A DNA stretch of 37,129 nucleotides, taken from NCBI GenBank assembly GCA_937949555.1, contig CALEDV010000054.1, positions 1 through 37,129 on the forward strand. Direction: 5' to 3'. The stretch comes from an uncultured bacterium (lineage in GTDB: Bacteria > Nitrospirota > Thermodesulfovibrionia > Thermodesulfovibrionales > Dissulfurispiraceae). Below, piece after piece: positions 16,880-26,098 of this stretch. Below the pieces are notes generated by a model that made no database searches, was not told the origin of the DNA, and worked only from the letters and a program-made list of their open reading frames with translations. Every line of letters starts with the position of its first letter. Position 1 is the first letter of the stretch. Both the position numbers and the translations under genes were made by a program.

Positions 16880-17083
16880 ATGAGAAAGGTCGAGATTAGC
16901 ATTGAGGGAATGAGCTGTCAACACTGTGTTGTGCGCCTAAAGAAGACCCTTGACAAGGTAGAGGGAATCCTGTCATCGGAGGTAAAGATTGGCAGCGCAA
17001 CCATTGAGTTTGACGAGTCCCAATTAGATGAAAGCGTCCTTAAGGAGACAATTAATAGGGCAGGCTATAGGGCAGTAGGCTAA
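16880..17083 (+). CDS. Heavy-metal-associated (HMA) domain protein, CopZ-like
   Basis: A 67-residue single HMA domain with the metal-binding motif GMSCQHC (Cys13 and Cys16), the beta-alpha-beta-beta-alpha-beta pattern and a conserved terminal GYRA. Such proteins carry Cu(I) or similar soft metals in the cytoplasm to P-type ATPases or regulators. GGGAGAAG just upstream serves as ribosome-binding site. No copper ATPase or regulator is in the window, so its partner is unknown. It converges on the HIT gene with 5 bp between stops. Mercury transport (MerP-like) is less likely because there is no signal peptide. Confidence 0.9.
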   Translation: MRKVEISIEGMSCQHCVVRLKKTLDKVEGILSSEVKIGSATIEFDESQLDESVLKETINRAGYRAVG

Positions 17084-17088
17084 GATGT

Positions 17089-17604
17089 TTACTGTTGACC
17101 CTCCACTGTGGACTGTTCGTTAGGTTTGTTAAATACACCGTATAGTTTGTCGTAGGTGTCCATTATATGTTCTGGAATCACCCTAACCTCGCCTATGGCA
17201 GCCATAAAGTTACTGTCTCCTCCCCAGCGGGGCACTATGTGCAGATGAAGATGCTCTTCTATGCCAGCACCGGCAGCAACTCCTATATTTATGCCAATAT
17301 TAAATCCCTCAGGATGGAAGGCTTCTTTAATGCAGTCCAAGGCAAAGTCTGTGGTCTCTATCAGAGCATGAAGTTGTTCCTTAGACAGGTCTGTCATAGA
17401 AGGAGTATGCATATAGGGCACCACCATTAGATGCCCATTATTGTAAGGATACTTGTTCATGATCACGAAGCATAGGCTGCCACGAAAGAGTATAAGATTT
17501 GTTCGGTCATGGTTTTCTAAGGGTTTTGTGCAGAAGATACATTCCTTGGGCTTTTCAGAAAGTATGTATTCCATCCTCCAAGGCGCCCAAAGGGTTTTCA
17601 TCAT
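17089..17604 (-). CDS. HIT family nucleotide hydrolase/phosphorylase
   Basis: A 171-residue histidine-triad protein with the catalytic HLHLHIVPRW motif (around residues 118-127) and the N-terminal zinc-type CIFC pair of the Ap4A-phosphorylase/Fhit-like branch (ECIFCTKP, residues 21-28). Members cleave dinucleoside polyphosphates or nucleotide-linked substrates. The start overlaps the stop of the upstream M20 gene (ATGA), indicating coupled translation. An ATG one codon later is equally possible. Exact substrate cannot be told from sequence. Confidence 0.92.
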   Translation of the reverse strand: MMKTLWAPWRMEYILSEKPKECIFCTKPLENHDRTNLILFRGSLCFVIMNKYPYNNGHLMVVPYMHTPSMTDLSKEQLHALIETTDFALDCIKEAFHPEGFNIGINIGVAAGAGIEEHLHLHIVPRWGGDSNFMAAIGEVRVIPEHIMDTYDKLYGVFNKPNEQSTVEGQQ

Positions 17605-18713
17605 AGTACAGCACCAGGCATCTTTTTGATTGCCGCTATTACTATTTCTGTTCCCCTTAGAAGATCCTCAATGAGGATAAACTCTTCGCTGCTATGCACT
17701 GCCTGCATTCCATTTGATAGATTGATTGCCTTTATGCCTCTCTTGTTAAAGATATTTGCATCAGAGCCTCCTCCTGTAATGCAAAGCTGCGGAGTAATCC
17801 CGCAATTCCTGTATGCCTCACAGATAAGACCTAAAAAAGAGTCCCCTTCCTTTATGGAAAAGGATTCATATTCAATGTTCTCTTGTATATTTAAGAGGGC
17901 AGAGTATTTTTTTGCTATTAGCTCAGCCTGATTAAAGATTTCCCCCTTGAGTATCCTAAGCTTTTCGCTGTTGTGGCTCCTTACCTCGCCCTTTAGCGTG
18001 GTTTTAGGGGGGACAATGTTAGTGGCAGAACCTCCGCTTATTATCCCTATATTTGCAGTTGTGCTATCATCAATCCTGCCATCGGCGATGTTTGTAACTA
18101 TCTCTGAAGCAACCCTTATAGAATTTATTCCCCTTTCAGGCTCTATGCCCGCATGGGCTGCCTTGCCAGTAACTGTCATGGTGTACGTTATGTGCGTTGG
18201 AGCCCCCACTATTAGGTTACCTACAGGACCGCTGCTGTCTAAGACAAGGGCATGCCTTCCCTGCAGGAGTGAAAAGTCCAGATTTTTTACCCCTACGAGC
18301 CCCTTTTCTTCGGCAGAGGTCAAAACAACTTCTATTGTCCCATGGGCTGCTCCAGTTTCTTGAATAACCCTGAGGGCTTCAATAATTTGGGCAATACCAC
18401 TCTTATCATCTGAGCCAAGCACAGTAGGTCCTATGCTCCTTATCCTTCCATCACTTATAGCAAACTCTATCTTTTCCGTATCCTCAACGGTGTCCATGTG
18501 GGCATTGAGAATGAGTGTTGGCGCACCCTTATCAACCCCCTCCTTGCGGGCGATGATATTTAAAGACTGTCCGTAATCCTGGAGGAGCACATCAAAACTA
18601 CAGCTTTTTAATTGTTGGGCTATAAATTCAGAGATCTCCCTTTCCCTGAAAGAGGGGGAGTTAATCTTGATAAGCTCAATGAAGGTGTTTATAAGCCTCT
18701 GTCTTTTGACCAT
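17601..18713 (-). CDS. M20 family zinc metallopeptidase (PepT-like)
   Basis: A 370-residue M20/M25/M40 amidohydrolase. Metal ligands and catalytic residues are readable: His in LNAHMDTVED, Asp in GSDDKSG, the Glu pair in TSAEEKGL, Asp in VLDSSG, and the C-terminal His in AVHSSEE. A dimerisation domain (about 175-285) interrupts the catalytic domain and carries GKAAHAGIEPERG. It most resembles the PepT-like subgroup that trims short peptides. The downstream HIT gene overlaps its stop. recA is divergent, 142 bp away. Confidence 0.9.
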   Translation of the reverse strand: MVKRQRLINTFIELIKINSPSFREREISEFIAQQLKSCSFDVLLQDYGQSLNIIARKEGVDKGAPTLILNAHMDTVEDTEKIEFAISDGRIRSIGPTVLGSDDKSGIAQIIEALRVIQETGAAHGTIEVVLTSAEEKGLVGVKNLDFSLLQGRHALVLDSSGPVGNLIVGAPTHITYTMTVTGKAAHAGIEPERGINSIRVASEIVTNIADGRIDDSTTANIGIISGGSATNIVPPKTTLKGEVRSHNSEKLRILKGEIFNQAELIAKKYSALLNIQENIEYESFSIKEGDSFLGLICEAYRNCGITPQLCITGGGSDANIFNKRGIKAINLSNGMQAVHSSEEFILIEDLLRGTEIVIAAIKKMPGAVL

Positions 18714-18786
18714 TAGGGAATATTTTACAACATTAAGCCCAAAGACTGCGAATAGGTTGCAGTGAGTTTGTTATTAATTTTATCTT

Positions 18787-18816
18787 CGGTTAATCAGGGC
18801 CTCATCGTGCTATAAT
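18787..18816 (+). promoter_or_regulatory. Candidate recA promoter
   Basis: A perfect TATAAT at 18811-18816 stands 40 bases before the recA start; the -35 region (CGGTTA at 18787-18792) is poor. A strong Shine-Dalgarno AGGGAGGG at 18841-18848 precedes the ATG. I looked for a LexA-type palindrome in this 142-bp gap and saw no convincing one, so SOS control is not supported by eye. Confidence 0.4.
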
Positions 18817-18855
18817 AGATAACCAAATCAATATCTCCATAGGGAGGGATTCTCA

Positions 18856-19872
18856 ATGAGCAAGGAAAAGTTGAAGGCCCTTGAAAATGCAATATCACAG
18901 ATAGAAAAGAATTTTGGCAAGGGCTCTATAATGAGATTAGGGGCAAAGGATGTTGCCGAGGGCATTCAAGTTATACCTACAGGCTCCATTGCCCTTGATA
19001 TAGCAACCGGGATAGGTGGGTTCCCAAAGGGCAGGGTGATAGAAATATTCGGACCAGAATCTTCGGGTAAGACCACCCTTGCCCTTAGTGCCATTGCACA
19101 GGCCCAGAAAATGGGCGGCATTGCTGCCTTTGTAGATGCGGAACATGCCCTTGATATAAATTATGCATCAAAATTGGGGGTAAATGTTGAGGATCTCCTC
19201 GTCTCACAGCCTGACACGGGCGAACAGGCCCTTGAGGTAGCCGAAACCCTTGTTAGAAGTGGGGCTGTTGACATCATTGTGATAGACTCGGTGGCTGCTT
19301 TAGTCCCAAAGGCAGAGATTGAAGGGGAGATGGGCGAGGCACACATGGGGCTGCAGGCAAGGCTTATGAGCCAGGCATTGAGAAAGCTCACTGCCGCCAT
19401 CTCAAAGTCCCAATCAACGGTCATTTTTATCAATCAAATAAGGATGAAAATAGGAGTTATGTTCGGCAATCCTGAGACCACAACAGGGGGAAATGCACTG
19501 AAATTCTACTCCTCCATGAGGCTCGATATTCGCAAGGTTGACACCCTAAAGGATGGTCAGGAGGCAACTGGAAGCAGGACACGGGTCAAAATAGTGAAAA
19601 ACAAGGTTGCCCCTCCCTTTAGGCAGGCGGAGTTTGACATTTACTATAACGAAGGGATCTCCAGGATAGGAGAGATCATCGATATAGGGGTTGAAAAAGG
19701 CATTATAGAAAAGTCTGGGGCATGGTACAGTTATAATGGCAATAGGATCGGACAGGGCAGAGAGACCGTCAAGGACTATCTCAAGAAAAATCCAGAGGTA
19801 GCAGAGGATATTACTGCTAAGATCATCTCCTCCTTAGGGGTAAAAAAATCCGAAGATGACAAGCAGCAGTGA
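18856..19872 (+). CDS. recA: Recombinase RecA
   Basis: RecA forms ATP-dependent filaments on single-stranded DNA for homologous recombination and SOS induction. The 338-residue protein has Walker A GPESSGKT (66-73), Walker B in [10 protein letters not shown], the loop 1 segment [21 protein letters not shown] (shown as the region near residue 157) and [19 protein letters not shown]-type loop 2 flanks. Length and order are normal and no intein is present. The recX start lies 17 bases inside its 3' end, so both are one unit. Confidence 0.99.
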   Translation: MSKEKLKALENAISQIEKNFGKGSIMRLGAKDVAEGIQVIPTGSIALDIATGIGGFPKGRVIEIFGPESSGKTTLALSAIAQAQKMGGIAAFVDAEHALDINYASKLGVNVEDLLVSQPDTGEQALEVAETLVRSGAVDIIVIDSVAALVPKAEIEGEMGEAHMGLQARLMSQALRKLTAAISKSQSTVIFINQIRMKIGVMFGNPETTTGGNALKFYSSMRLDIRKVDTLKDGQEATGSRTRVKIVKNKVAPPFRQAEFDIYYNEGISRIGEIIDIGVEKGIIEKSGAWYSYNGNRIGQGRETVKDYLKKNPEVAEDITAKIISSLGVKKSEDDKQQ

Positions 19873-20326
19873 TGACGATACCCTCAAGAGGGCTATCAAT
19901 TATTCCTACAGGCTGTTAGCAATCAAAGACAGGAGCAAGGCAGAGTTAAGAAGCAAGTTGCTGGACAAAGGGTTTAACACTGATATGTCTGACCGGGTTA
20001 TATCACACCTGACATCCAATGGTTATATCGATGACCAGAGATTGGCTGCAAGGCTCGTAAAAAAGGCAATAAACGAAAAGTATTATGGCATATATGCAAT
20101 AAGACACTATCTGCTCTCAAAGGGTATTGAAGAAGAGGTAATTGAACATATTGAGTTAAAAAGGGAAGATCTGATTGAATCTGCCTTGGGTCTGATAAAG
20201 AAGAGGACAAAAAGCTACAGCCATATGGAAATTCCAAATAGGGATAAAAAACTCTTTCAGTTGCTAAAACGAAGAGGACACGACACCAATACAATCAAAG
20301 AGGCCTTGGCGAATTTAAGGAGGTGA
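19856..20326 (+). CDS. recX: RecA regulator RecX
   Basis: RecX binds along RecA filaments and limits their activity. The 156-residue helical protein shows the family's three-helix repeats: an early [18 protein letters not shown], then [14 protein letters not shown], the most recognisable RecX segment, and a final [15 protein letters not shown]. It overlaps recA by 17 bases in another frame, the usual arrangement. The first ATG at 19856 is the only sensible start in frame near the overlap. motB follows 1 base after its stop. Confidence 0.93.
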   Translation: MTSSSDDDTLKRAINYSYRLLAIKDRSKAELRSKLLDKGFNTDMSDRVISHLTSNGYIDDQRLAARLVKKAINEKYYGIYAIRHYLLSKGIEEEVIEHIELKREDLIESALGLIKKRTKSYSHMEIPNRDKKLFQLLKRRGHDTNTIKEALANLRR

Positions 20327-20327
20327 T

Positions 20328-21212
20328 ATGCCTGAAAAGAAGAGCACCATAATCATCAAGAAGGTAAAAAAGGGTCATGGGGCTGCCCATGGAGGGAGTT
20401 GGAAGGTTGCCTATGCGGATTTTGTTACAGCTATGATGGCATTCTTCCTTCTCCTGTGGCTGCTGGCAATGGTATCACCAGAGAAGAGGGCTGCCCTGGC
20501 GCAGTATTTCAAACACTTCAGTCTATTTGATAAGGGTGGTCAATCCTTTATGCTGGAAGGCCAACCTCAGATGCTCCAACAGCAAGGCGCCTCGGTTCCC
20601 AAACAAGGTGTTGATTTTGGTAAGGGTGACAATGTAAATCTGTCTGCCCAGGACCTGAGGGACCAGCTCAAGCGCTCCATCTCAGAGCGGCTCGATAATC
20701 TTAGAAATCATACCATGGTTGATATATTCGAGGGCGGGGTAAGGATCCAGATATTTGACCTTGAGGGAAGGGCATTATTTAGGCCAGGTAGCGCTGAATT
20801 AAGTCCTGCAGGCAAGGAGATACTGAAGGTGGTTGCCGACAATATAAAGGATATTCCAAATAGGGTTGCTGTGGAGGGTCATACCGATTCATCGCCTCTA
20901 AGGACTGGCAAGATTACAAACTGGGAGCTTTCTGCAGAGAGGGCATCGAGCGCCAGAAGAGAGCTTGAGAATGACGGCATAGATCCCTCCAGAATAGCCA
21001 GGGTGGTCGGTTATGCTGATACAGAGCCCCTTTTTGCTGAGGATCTAAATGACCCACGAAATAGGAGGATAAGCCTTATTATACTTCAAACCAAACCTGA
21101 GGGCACAAAACAGAGACAACAACAAGGTGAAAATCTAAACCCCTTTTCAAGAACTGGAGGGGAAAGTTTTGTGTCTCCTGAAACAGGCGCTCTAAGGGGT
21201 TCAACAAGATGA
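20328..21212 (+). CDS. motB: MotB-like flagellar stator / OmpA-domain protein
   Basis: MotB with MotA forms the ion-driven stator of the flagellar motor and anchors it to peptidoglycan. In this 294-residue protein a basic cytoplasmic tail leads into HGGSWKVAYADFVTAMMAFFLLLWLL-type membrane helix (residues 21-46), where Asp31 is the ion-carrying residue. The OmpA-like domain follows (about 150-255), with EGHTDSSP and the RR-x-ISLIIL end. The tail is polar and low-complexity. An AGGAGGTGAT ribosome-binding site overlaps the end of recX. No motA is next to it, which is unusual. A role in a different Exb/Mot-like energised complex is possible. Confidence 0.85.
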   Translation: MPEKKSTIIIKKVKKGHGAAHGGSWKVAYADFVTAMMAFFLLLWLLAMVSPEKRAALAQYFKHFSLFDKGGQSFMLEGQPQMLQQQGASVPKQGVDFGKGDNVNLSAQDLRDQLKRSISERLDNLRNHTMVDIFEGGVRIQIFDLEGRALFRPGSAELSPAGKEILKVVADNIKDIPNRVAVEGHTDSSPLRTGKITNWELSAERASSARRELENDGIDPSRIARVVGYADTEPLFAEDLNDPRNRRISLIILQTKPEGTKQRQQQGENLNPFSRTGGESFVSPETGALRGSTR

Positions 21213-21284
21213 TTGAAGGTTTTTTCCAACTATGATACTATTAGCAAAATTTTTTAAATCCATACATCTTGAGGAGAAGGAGAT

Positions 21285-21509
21285 ATGACAGAAAACGAGA
21301 TCGTAGAGATTTTAAAGCAAGACAACGAGGAGTTTAAACGGCTCTACCAAGAGCACCGTGAATTAGACACACAGCTTGGAGATATGATCAAAAAACCCTA
21401 TCTAACCTCTGAGGAGGAGGTAGAAAAAAAGAGGATGCAGAAAGAGAAGCTATTAAAGAAAGATAGGATGGCAGAGTTAGTCAGAGAATACAAAAAAAAT
21501 CATAATTAA
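21285..21509 (+). CDS. DUF465 (YdcH-like) small coiled-coil protein
   Basis: A 74-residue, highly charged helical protein with the DUF465 pattern: an N-terminal helix (NEEFKRLYQEHRELDTQLGDM), a short break near PYLTSEEE, and a second Lys-rich helix (KKRMQKEKLLKKDRM). Function of the family is unknown. AGGAGAAGGAG lies just upstream of the ATG. It stands 72 bp after motB and 12 bp before ilvD, and may be co-transcribed with either. Confidence 0.85.
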   Translation: MTENEIVEILKQDNEEFKRLYQEHRELDTQLGDMIKKPYLTSEEEVEKKRMQKEKLLKKDRMAELVREYKKNHN

Positions 21510-21521
21510 AGAGGGAATAAC

Positions 21522-23180
21522 ATGGCTCTAAGAAGTAAGACAATCAAGGAAGGCATTGAGAGGATGCCCCATAGGTCATTGTTGTATGCTACAGGCATCC
21601 ATCCTTCAGATATGGGCAAACCATTTATAGGAGTGGCTACAAGCTTTACAGACCTAATACCTGGTCATGTGGGCATGAGAGACCTCGAAAGGTATATAGA
21701 GAAGGGTGTCCATTCTGGTGGAGGCGTTCCCTTCTTTTTTGGCATACCTGGAATCTGTGACGGTATTGCAATGGGGCACAGGGGGATGCACTACTCCCTT
21801 GCCTCCCGTGAGCTAATTGCCGATATGGTAGAGACCATTACAGAGGCACACTGCCTCGATGGGCTGGTACTGCTGACAAACTGCGACAAGATCACACCAG
21901 GCATGTTGATGGCTGCTGCCAGACTTGATATACCCTCTATTGTAGTAACTGCTGGACCTATGCTGGGAGGTCATTATAAAGGCAAGAGGCTCAATCTCAC
22001 CTCCGACACCTTTGAGGCCATTGGTAAGTTTAAAAAGGGGTTAATCAAAGGCGATGACCTGCAGGGGCTCGAGATGTGTGCCTGTCCTGGGGCAGGGTCC
22101 TGTCAGGGTATGTACACAGCCAACACAATGGCCTGTATAACGGAGGCCTTAGGTATGAGTCTTCCGGGATGTGCAGCAATGCCAGCAGTAATGGCAGCCA
22201 AGAGGAGAATGGCCTACGAAAGCGGTATGCAGGTTGTAACCCTTGTCAAAAAGGGCCTAAGGCCCCGTAAGATAATGACCGCCAATGCCTTTGAAAACGC
22301 CATAATGGTGGATCTGGCACTTGGTGGTTCTACAAACACTGCCCTTCACATACCTGCCATCGCCCATGAGGCAAAGGTAGACCTCTCTATAGATGCCTTC
22401 GACAGATTGAGCAGGAAGACACCCCACCTGGTCAACATGATCCCCTCAGGGAATCACTACATGGAGGACCTAAACAACGCTGGGGGTATCCCTGCTGTGC
22501 TTAAAAGGCTGGCAGACAGATTACTGCCAAGCCTCACGGTATCGGGCAAAGACATAGTTGAGATCGCCAAACAAGCCACTATCTACGATGAGGAGGTTGT
22601 AAGACCTATTGAGAAGGCATACCACAAAGAGGGTGCAATGGCAATACTGCGGGGCAACCTTGCACCTGATGGCGCAGTGGTTAAACAGACCGCAGTAAGC
22701 GAAAAGATGTTTTCTTTTAAGGGCACTGCAAGGGTCTTTGATTCTGAAGAGGAGGCGATGAAGGCGATCCTTGCAGGGGCCATAAAGGCTGGTGATGTTG
22801 TTGTAATAAGATACGAAGGTCCAAAGGGTGGGCCTGGTATGAGGGAGATGCTCTCACCAACTGCTGCCATAACAGGCATGGGACTTAACGATTCTGTAGC
22901 CCTGATTACCGATGGTAGGTTTTCAGGGGGCACCAGGGGCCCTTGCATAGGCCATGTCTCTCCAGAGGCAATGGAAGGAGGCCCAATAGCAATTGTTAGA
23001 GATGGGGATATCGTTAGCATTGATATCAAAAAGAGGAAGATAGAGCTACAGGTCAGCGACAGTGAGATCAAACAGAGACTTGCGGCATGGAAGAGACCAT
23101 CACCTAAGATAAATAAGGGATACCTTGCCCGATATGCAAGACATGTTAGTTCCGCTGCACACGGTGCGATTATGCGGTAG
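21522..23180 (+). CDS. ilvD: Dihydroxy-acid dehydratase
   Basis: IlvD dehydrates dihydroxy acids to 2-keto acids in valine, isoleucine and (via ketoisovalerate) leucine and pantothenate synthesis. The 552-residue enzyme shows the Fe-S and Mg ligand regions: the early [26 protein letters not shown] with a cluster Cys, and [16 protein letters not shown] with another. C-terminal [19 protein letters not shown] is also diagnostic. Length is standard. A terminator-like hairpin lies 36 bp after the stop. Confidence 0.97.
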   Translation: MALRSKTIKEGIERMPHRSLLYATGIHPSDMGKPFIGVATSFTDLIPGHVGMRDLERYIEKGVHSGGGVPFFFGIPGICDGIAMGHRGMHYSLASRELIADMVETITEAHCLDGLVLLTNCDKITPGMLMAAARLDIPSIVVTAGPMLGGHYKGKRLNLTSDTFEAIGKFKKGLIKGDDLQGLEMCACPGAGSCQGMYTANTMACITEALGMSLPGCAAMPAVMAAKRRMAYESGMQVVTLVKKGLRPRKIMTANAFENAIMVDLALGGSTNTALHIPAIAHEAKVDLSIDAFDRLSRKTPHLVNMIPSGNHYMEDLNNAGGIPAVLKRLADRLLPSLTVSGKDIVEIAKQATIYDEEVVRPIEKAYHKEGAMAILRGNLAPDGAVVKQTAVSEKMFSFKGTARVFDSEEEAMKAILAGAIKAGDVVVIRYEGPKGGPGMREMLSPTAAITGMGLNDSVALITDGRFSGGTRGPCIGHVSPEAMEGGPIAIVRDGDIVSIDIKKRKIELQVSDSEIKQRLAAWKRPSPKINKGYLARYARHVSSAAHGAIMR

Positions 23181-23216
23181 GACAGCAAGTAAAAGGGCAG
23201 CAGTTTTTATAGAGCC

Positions 23217-23262
23217 AAAGGGCGTTTATAAAAAGGCTTATTTACAAACGCCCTTTTCTTTT
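23217..23262. terminator. Terminator between ilvD and the convergent uspA gene
   Basis: Stem AAAGGGCGTTT (23217-23227) pairs with AAACGCCCTTT (23246-23256) and is followed by a T-rich run on the plus strand. A-rich bases on the other side give a shorter T-run for the minus strand, so it may serve both ilvD and the gene ending at 23290. Confidence 0.85.
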
Positions 23263-23289
23263 CACATCCTCTCGTTAGTTAAGCTATAC

Positions 23290-23730
23290 TCAAGATCCCT
23301 TTATTGTCATCACAGGACATTTTGCATATCTAACCACCCGTTCTGCAGTGCTTCCAAAGAGCACCCTATCAATGCCTGTTCTGCCATGACTGCCTATAAC
23401 AATTAGATCAATAGAGTTGTCTGAGGCAAAGTTTACTATCTGCTCATAGGGCACCCCCTTTAGGACACGGTACTCTACATCCTTAAAGTCCCTCCTCATG
23501 GCATATCCAAACTTCTCAAGCTCCTTCATTGCACCAGTCTCAATCTCTTTGTACATCTCATCCATAGACACATGGGGCACATAAAGACCCGATGCAGTAG
23601 CTATGTCATACACCACATGAACGAGATAAAGCTTAGCAGAAAAGGTCTTTGCCATATCCACTGCATAAGGCAATGCCTTCAATGCCCCTTCTGAATAGTC
23701 CGTCGGGAAAAGGATCTTCTTGAATTCCAT
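23290..23730 (-). CDS. Universal stress protein (UspA family, ATP-binding type)
   Basis: A 146-residue UspA-fold protein starting MEFKKILFPTDYSEGA. The nucleotide-binding signature G-x2-G-x9-G-S is visible as GSHGRTGIDRVLFGS near the C-terminus, so it is of the ATP-binding class. I chose the ATG at 23730 because AGGAGGT stands 9 bases before it; a longer frame from 23796 would overlap galT and adds unrelated residues. The start lies 1 base past the galT stop, giving the order coaX-galT-uspA in one unit. Confidence 0.9.
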   Translation of the reverse strand: MEFKKILFPTDYSEGALKALPYAVDMAKTFSAKLYLVHVVYDIATASGLYVPHVSMDEMYKEIETGAMKELEKFGYAMRRDFKDVEYRVLKGVPYEQIVNFASDNSIDLIVIGSHGRTGIDRVLFGSTAERVVRYAKCPVMTIKGS

Positions 23731-23731
23731 T

Positions 23732-24757
23732 TTACCGTACCTCCTGGATAATTTTTGCAGCATCCTCAGGGGATGTGTGAAGTACATAAAAGTCACTCTC
23801 TATCTCAAAACCTGTTGGCTCCTTTATCTTTGGCACAATCTCTATATGCCAGTGATAGTCCTCTCCTATGGTATGCCAGTAGTCTTTACGAGGTATCCTA
23901 TTAGGGGCGCTATGGATTACATAATAGTACGGTGCATTAACAAAGGCCTTTCTAATCTTTCTCAGTACAGTTCCTAAGGTCATTGCAAGATCCTCTATCT
24001 CGTAATCTGAAATATTCTGATAAACACACTCATGCCGCTTGGGTACAATCCAGCACTCAAAGGGTGTTTTAGGGGCATAGGGCACAAAGGCTACGAAATC
24101 CCTGCTCTCTAATATAACTCTTCTTCCCAGATTGAGTTCTTCCGTAATCATATCACAGAATATACATCTCTCTTTGTAATAAAAAAATTCTTTTGCCCCG
24201 TCCAGTTCATCCTTAATGCCCTTTGGAATCACTGGTGGGCAAAGCACCTTTGAATGGGCATGTGCCTCGGTTCCCTGCGAAGCAACACTTGTGTCTTTAC
24301 AAATAAAGGTATATCTTAGTCTATGGTCTTTCTCTAAATCTACGAGACGATGCCTGTAGGTCTTTAGCACATAGCGCATCTGTTGCAATCCCATATCCTC
24401 GGGATATTCATTATGTTTAGGAGACTCTATGATTATCTCATTGGCACCCACACTGTTCATCCTGTCATACATGCCAACAGCCCTTCTGCCGAGGTCTCCT
24501 TCAATCTGGAAAACATAATTAAGCCATGGGATGACCCTTGTCTTCCATCCTATTTGACCTAAAGGAGTCTCACCATTCCCTAATGTAAAGATAGCCTGTG
24601 GGGTCTCCTTTTCTCTGCCTGCACATAATGCACAGCTATTCTCTCTCTTTGCCTTGCCTTTATTCGATACTGTGGAGAGGTAATAATCAAGGGGCTTTGA
24701 GTCCTTCATAACGGCTACCCATCGGTTTAAGAGCGGGTCTTTCCTGAGCTCGTTCAT
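23732..24757 (-). CDS. galT: Galactose-1-phosphate uridylyltransferase-like nucleotidyltransferase
   Basis: A 341-residue GalT/ADP-glucose-phosphorylase family protein of two HIT-like halves. Zinc-type ligands appear as CALC (residues 42-45), His in ESPKHNEYPE and the first His of AHAHSK. The nucleophile His is the second His of that motif. The family normally reads H-P-H-x-Q; here the motif is H-A-H-S-K, replacing the Gln that contacts the nucleotidylated intermediate. The second half has CIFCDM and YHWHIEIVPK. The true nucleotide may thus be ADP- or another sugar nucleotide, not UDP. Its ATG overlaps the coaX stop (ATGA). Confidence 0.85.
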   Translation of the reverse strand: MNELRKDPLLNRWVAVMKDSKPLDYYLSTVSNKGKAKRENSCALCAGREKETPQAIFTLGNGETPLGQIGWKTRVIPWLNYVFQIEGDLGRRAVGMYDRMNSVGANEIIIESPKHNEYPEDMGLQQMRYVLKTYRHRLVDLEKDHRLRYTFICKDTSVASQGTEAHAHSKVLCPPVIPKGIKDELDGAKEFFYYKERCIFCDMITEELNLGRRVILESRDFVAFVPYAPKTPFECWIVPKRHECVYQNISDYEIEDLAMTLGTVLRKIRKAFVNAPYYYVIHSAPNRIPRKDYWHTIGEDYHWHIEIVPKIKEPTGFEIESDFYVLHTSPEDAAKIIQEVR

Positions 24758-25548
24758 GGCCTATTCCTCAAGTAGATCCTCCTGAGCCCTTCATAGATGA
24801 TTGAAGGTTCTATTTTATGTCTTCGCCTCATATGGGGTTTAATAAAACTTGCGTTTCCTCCAGTGAGCACTAATTGTAACTTAAAACCATTCTCTTTCTC
24901 TATATCTTTTAATATGCGCTCCACAGCCCCTGCAGTGCCTATAACAGCCCCTGCAAGCATTGCACCCCCTGTGTCTCTTCCAACAGGGGAGTTTATCATC
25001 CTTAAATCTACCTGAGGAAGTTGAGCTGTAGAATCTTTTAAGTATTTGAGCATCAACTGGAGTCCTGGCATTATAGCGCCACCAATGAATACACCCCTGC
25101 TGTCAGCCACAGAAACAGTTGTGGCAGTACCAAAATCTGCCACTGCAATGGGACCCCCATAGAGATCATAAGCCCCTGCAGTAGAGGCAATTCGGTCTGC
25201 CCCAAGGCTATCTGCCTTTACCTCTAAAAAGGATAAAATCCTGTTATTGAATGAATTAATAAAAAAGGGGGGGCATAAATTTAAGGGGCTCAACATCTCA
25301 GCAAGAAGATCATTGAGGTGTGGGACTACTGATGATACTACTACTGGAATCCTGCTATTTGTTTTATCGGTTATGTTTCTTAGAAGAGAGCTTATGGCCT
25401 TTATACCTGCCCTTCTGCCAGAGGTAGATTTTAATGACTCTGAGCTTAGAGTCAACAATGAAAGGAGCTTATCGGAGGAAACATAATCCTCAAACAGGGC
25501 AAACCCTGTAGTTGTGTTTCCTATATCCACTGCAAGCAAAGGTGCCAA
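24754..25548 (-). CDS. coaX: Type III pantothenate kinase
   Basis: CoaX phosphorylates pantothenate, the first step to coenzyme A. Motifs: LLAVDIGNTTTGF (phosphate-binding, at the N-terminus), GADRIASTAGAYDLYG, and ADFGTATTVSVAD followed by FIGGAIMPGLQLM. I place the start at a TTG at 25548, which gives 264 residues and a normal N-terminus, with AAGGAA upstream. The frame can be read up to 25638 but the extra 30 residues fit no part of the family and overlap the divergent gene. The galT start overlaps its stop. Confidence 0.93.
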   Translation of the reverse strand: MAPLLAVDIGNTTTGFALFEDYVSSDKLLSLLTLSSESLKSTSGRRAGIKAISSLLRNITDKTNSRIPVVVSSVVPHLNDLLAEMLSPLNLCPPFFINSFNNRILSFLEVKADSLGADRIASTAGAYDLYGGPIAVADFGTATTVSVADSRGVFIGGAIMPGLQLMLKYLKDSTAQLPQVDLRMINSPVGRDTGGAMLAGAVIGTAGAVERILKDIEKENGFKLQLVLTGGNASFIKPHMRRRHKIEPSIIYEGLRRIYLRNRP

Positions 25549-25617
25549 GATAGGGTGTTCCTTGTATTGGGACTTTTTGATGTAATGATATAGTAAAATA
25601 CCCCTGGGTGTAAACAC

Positions 25618-26013
25618 ATGCAGCTTGCTATTATTCAAGACATAGAGAGGCTAAGGGGCCAAAGACTGACTATTGGGCAGAAACAGCAGATTGTGACCGC
25701 CATAAATCTTTACAGGGAGGGCATCAGAAACGCTGATTCCAATATGATGCAGATAATATCAAGGAAGCTGTCAATCATGCAGAATGAGTTTATCGATCCC
25801 AATACTGTAGAAAGAAAGGCCGCTGAGTATCTCAAAAGACCCTTGACAACCCAAGAAACAACCTTTATAAGACAAACGGACTCTATCAGACGAAGCTCCC
25901 TCGTGCAGATACAGACCACCTTTGTCAATAAAATGCAGACCCTAAGCCGACTGAGTTACGTAGAGGTAGAGGTCTTACTGAAAAAGCACAAGTTGTTCCT
26001 GACCCTGTTTTGA
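25618..26013 (+). CDS. Hypothetical helical protein
   Basis: I do not recognise this 131-residue protein. It is mostly predicted helix, rich in Gln, Ile and Arg, without cysteine, signal peptide or membrane segment. It starts close to, and divergent from, coaX. A possible promoter TTGGGA (25567-25572) with TATAGT (25589-25594), 16-base spacing, lies ahead. It ends 86 bp before the convergent comEC stop. The continuous frame and steady codon use suggest it is real, but only moderately. Confidence 0.55.
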   Translation: MQLAIIQDIERLRGQRLTIGQKQQIVTAINLYREGIRNADSNMMQIISRKLSIMQNEFIDPNTVERKAAEYLKRPLTTQETTFIRQTDSIRRSSLVQIQTTFVNKMQTLSRLSYVEVEVLLKKHKLFLTLF

Positions 26014-26098
26014 TGCATTCGAAGACACCTCAGGATTTCCCCAGCCTCCCCCTTCCTATTGCTACAGCCGATTCTCTTATTGCCCATTGGTTTCTCAT

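Noticed and set aside
22583-23188. 201-codon minus-strand frame opposite ilvD
   Set aside because: Shadow of the ilvD coding frame, which is complete and conserved.
23731-23796. Extended N-terminus for the universal stress protein
   Set aside because: The extension overlaps galT and the internal ATG has an excellent ribosome-binding site and the family start.
25549-25638. Longer start for coaX
   Set aside because: The 30 extra residues match no part of the family and would overlap the divergent gene.
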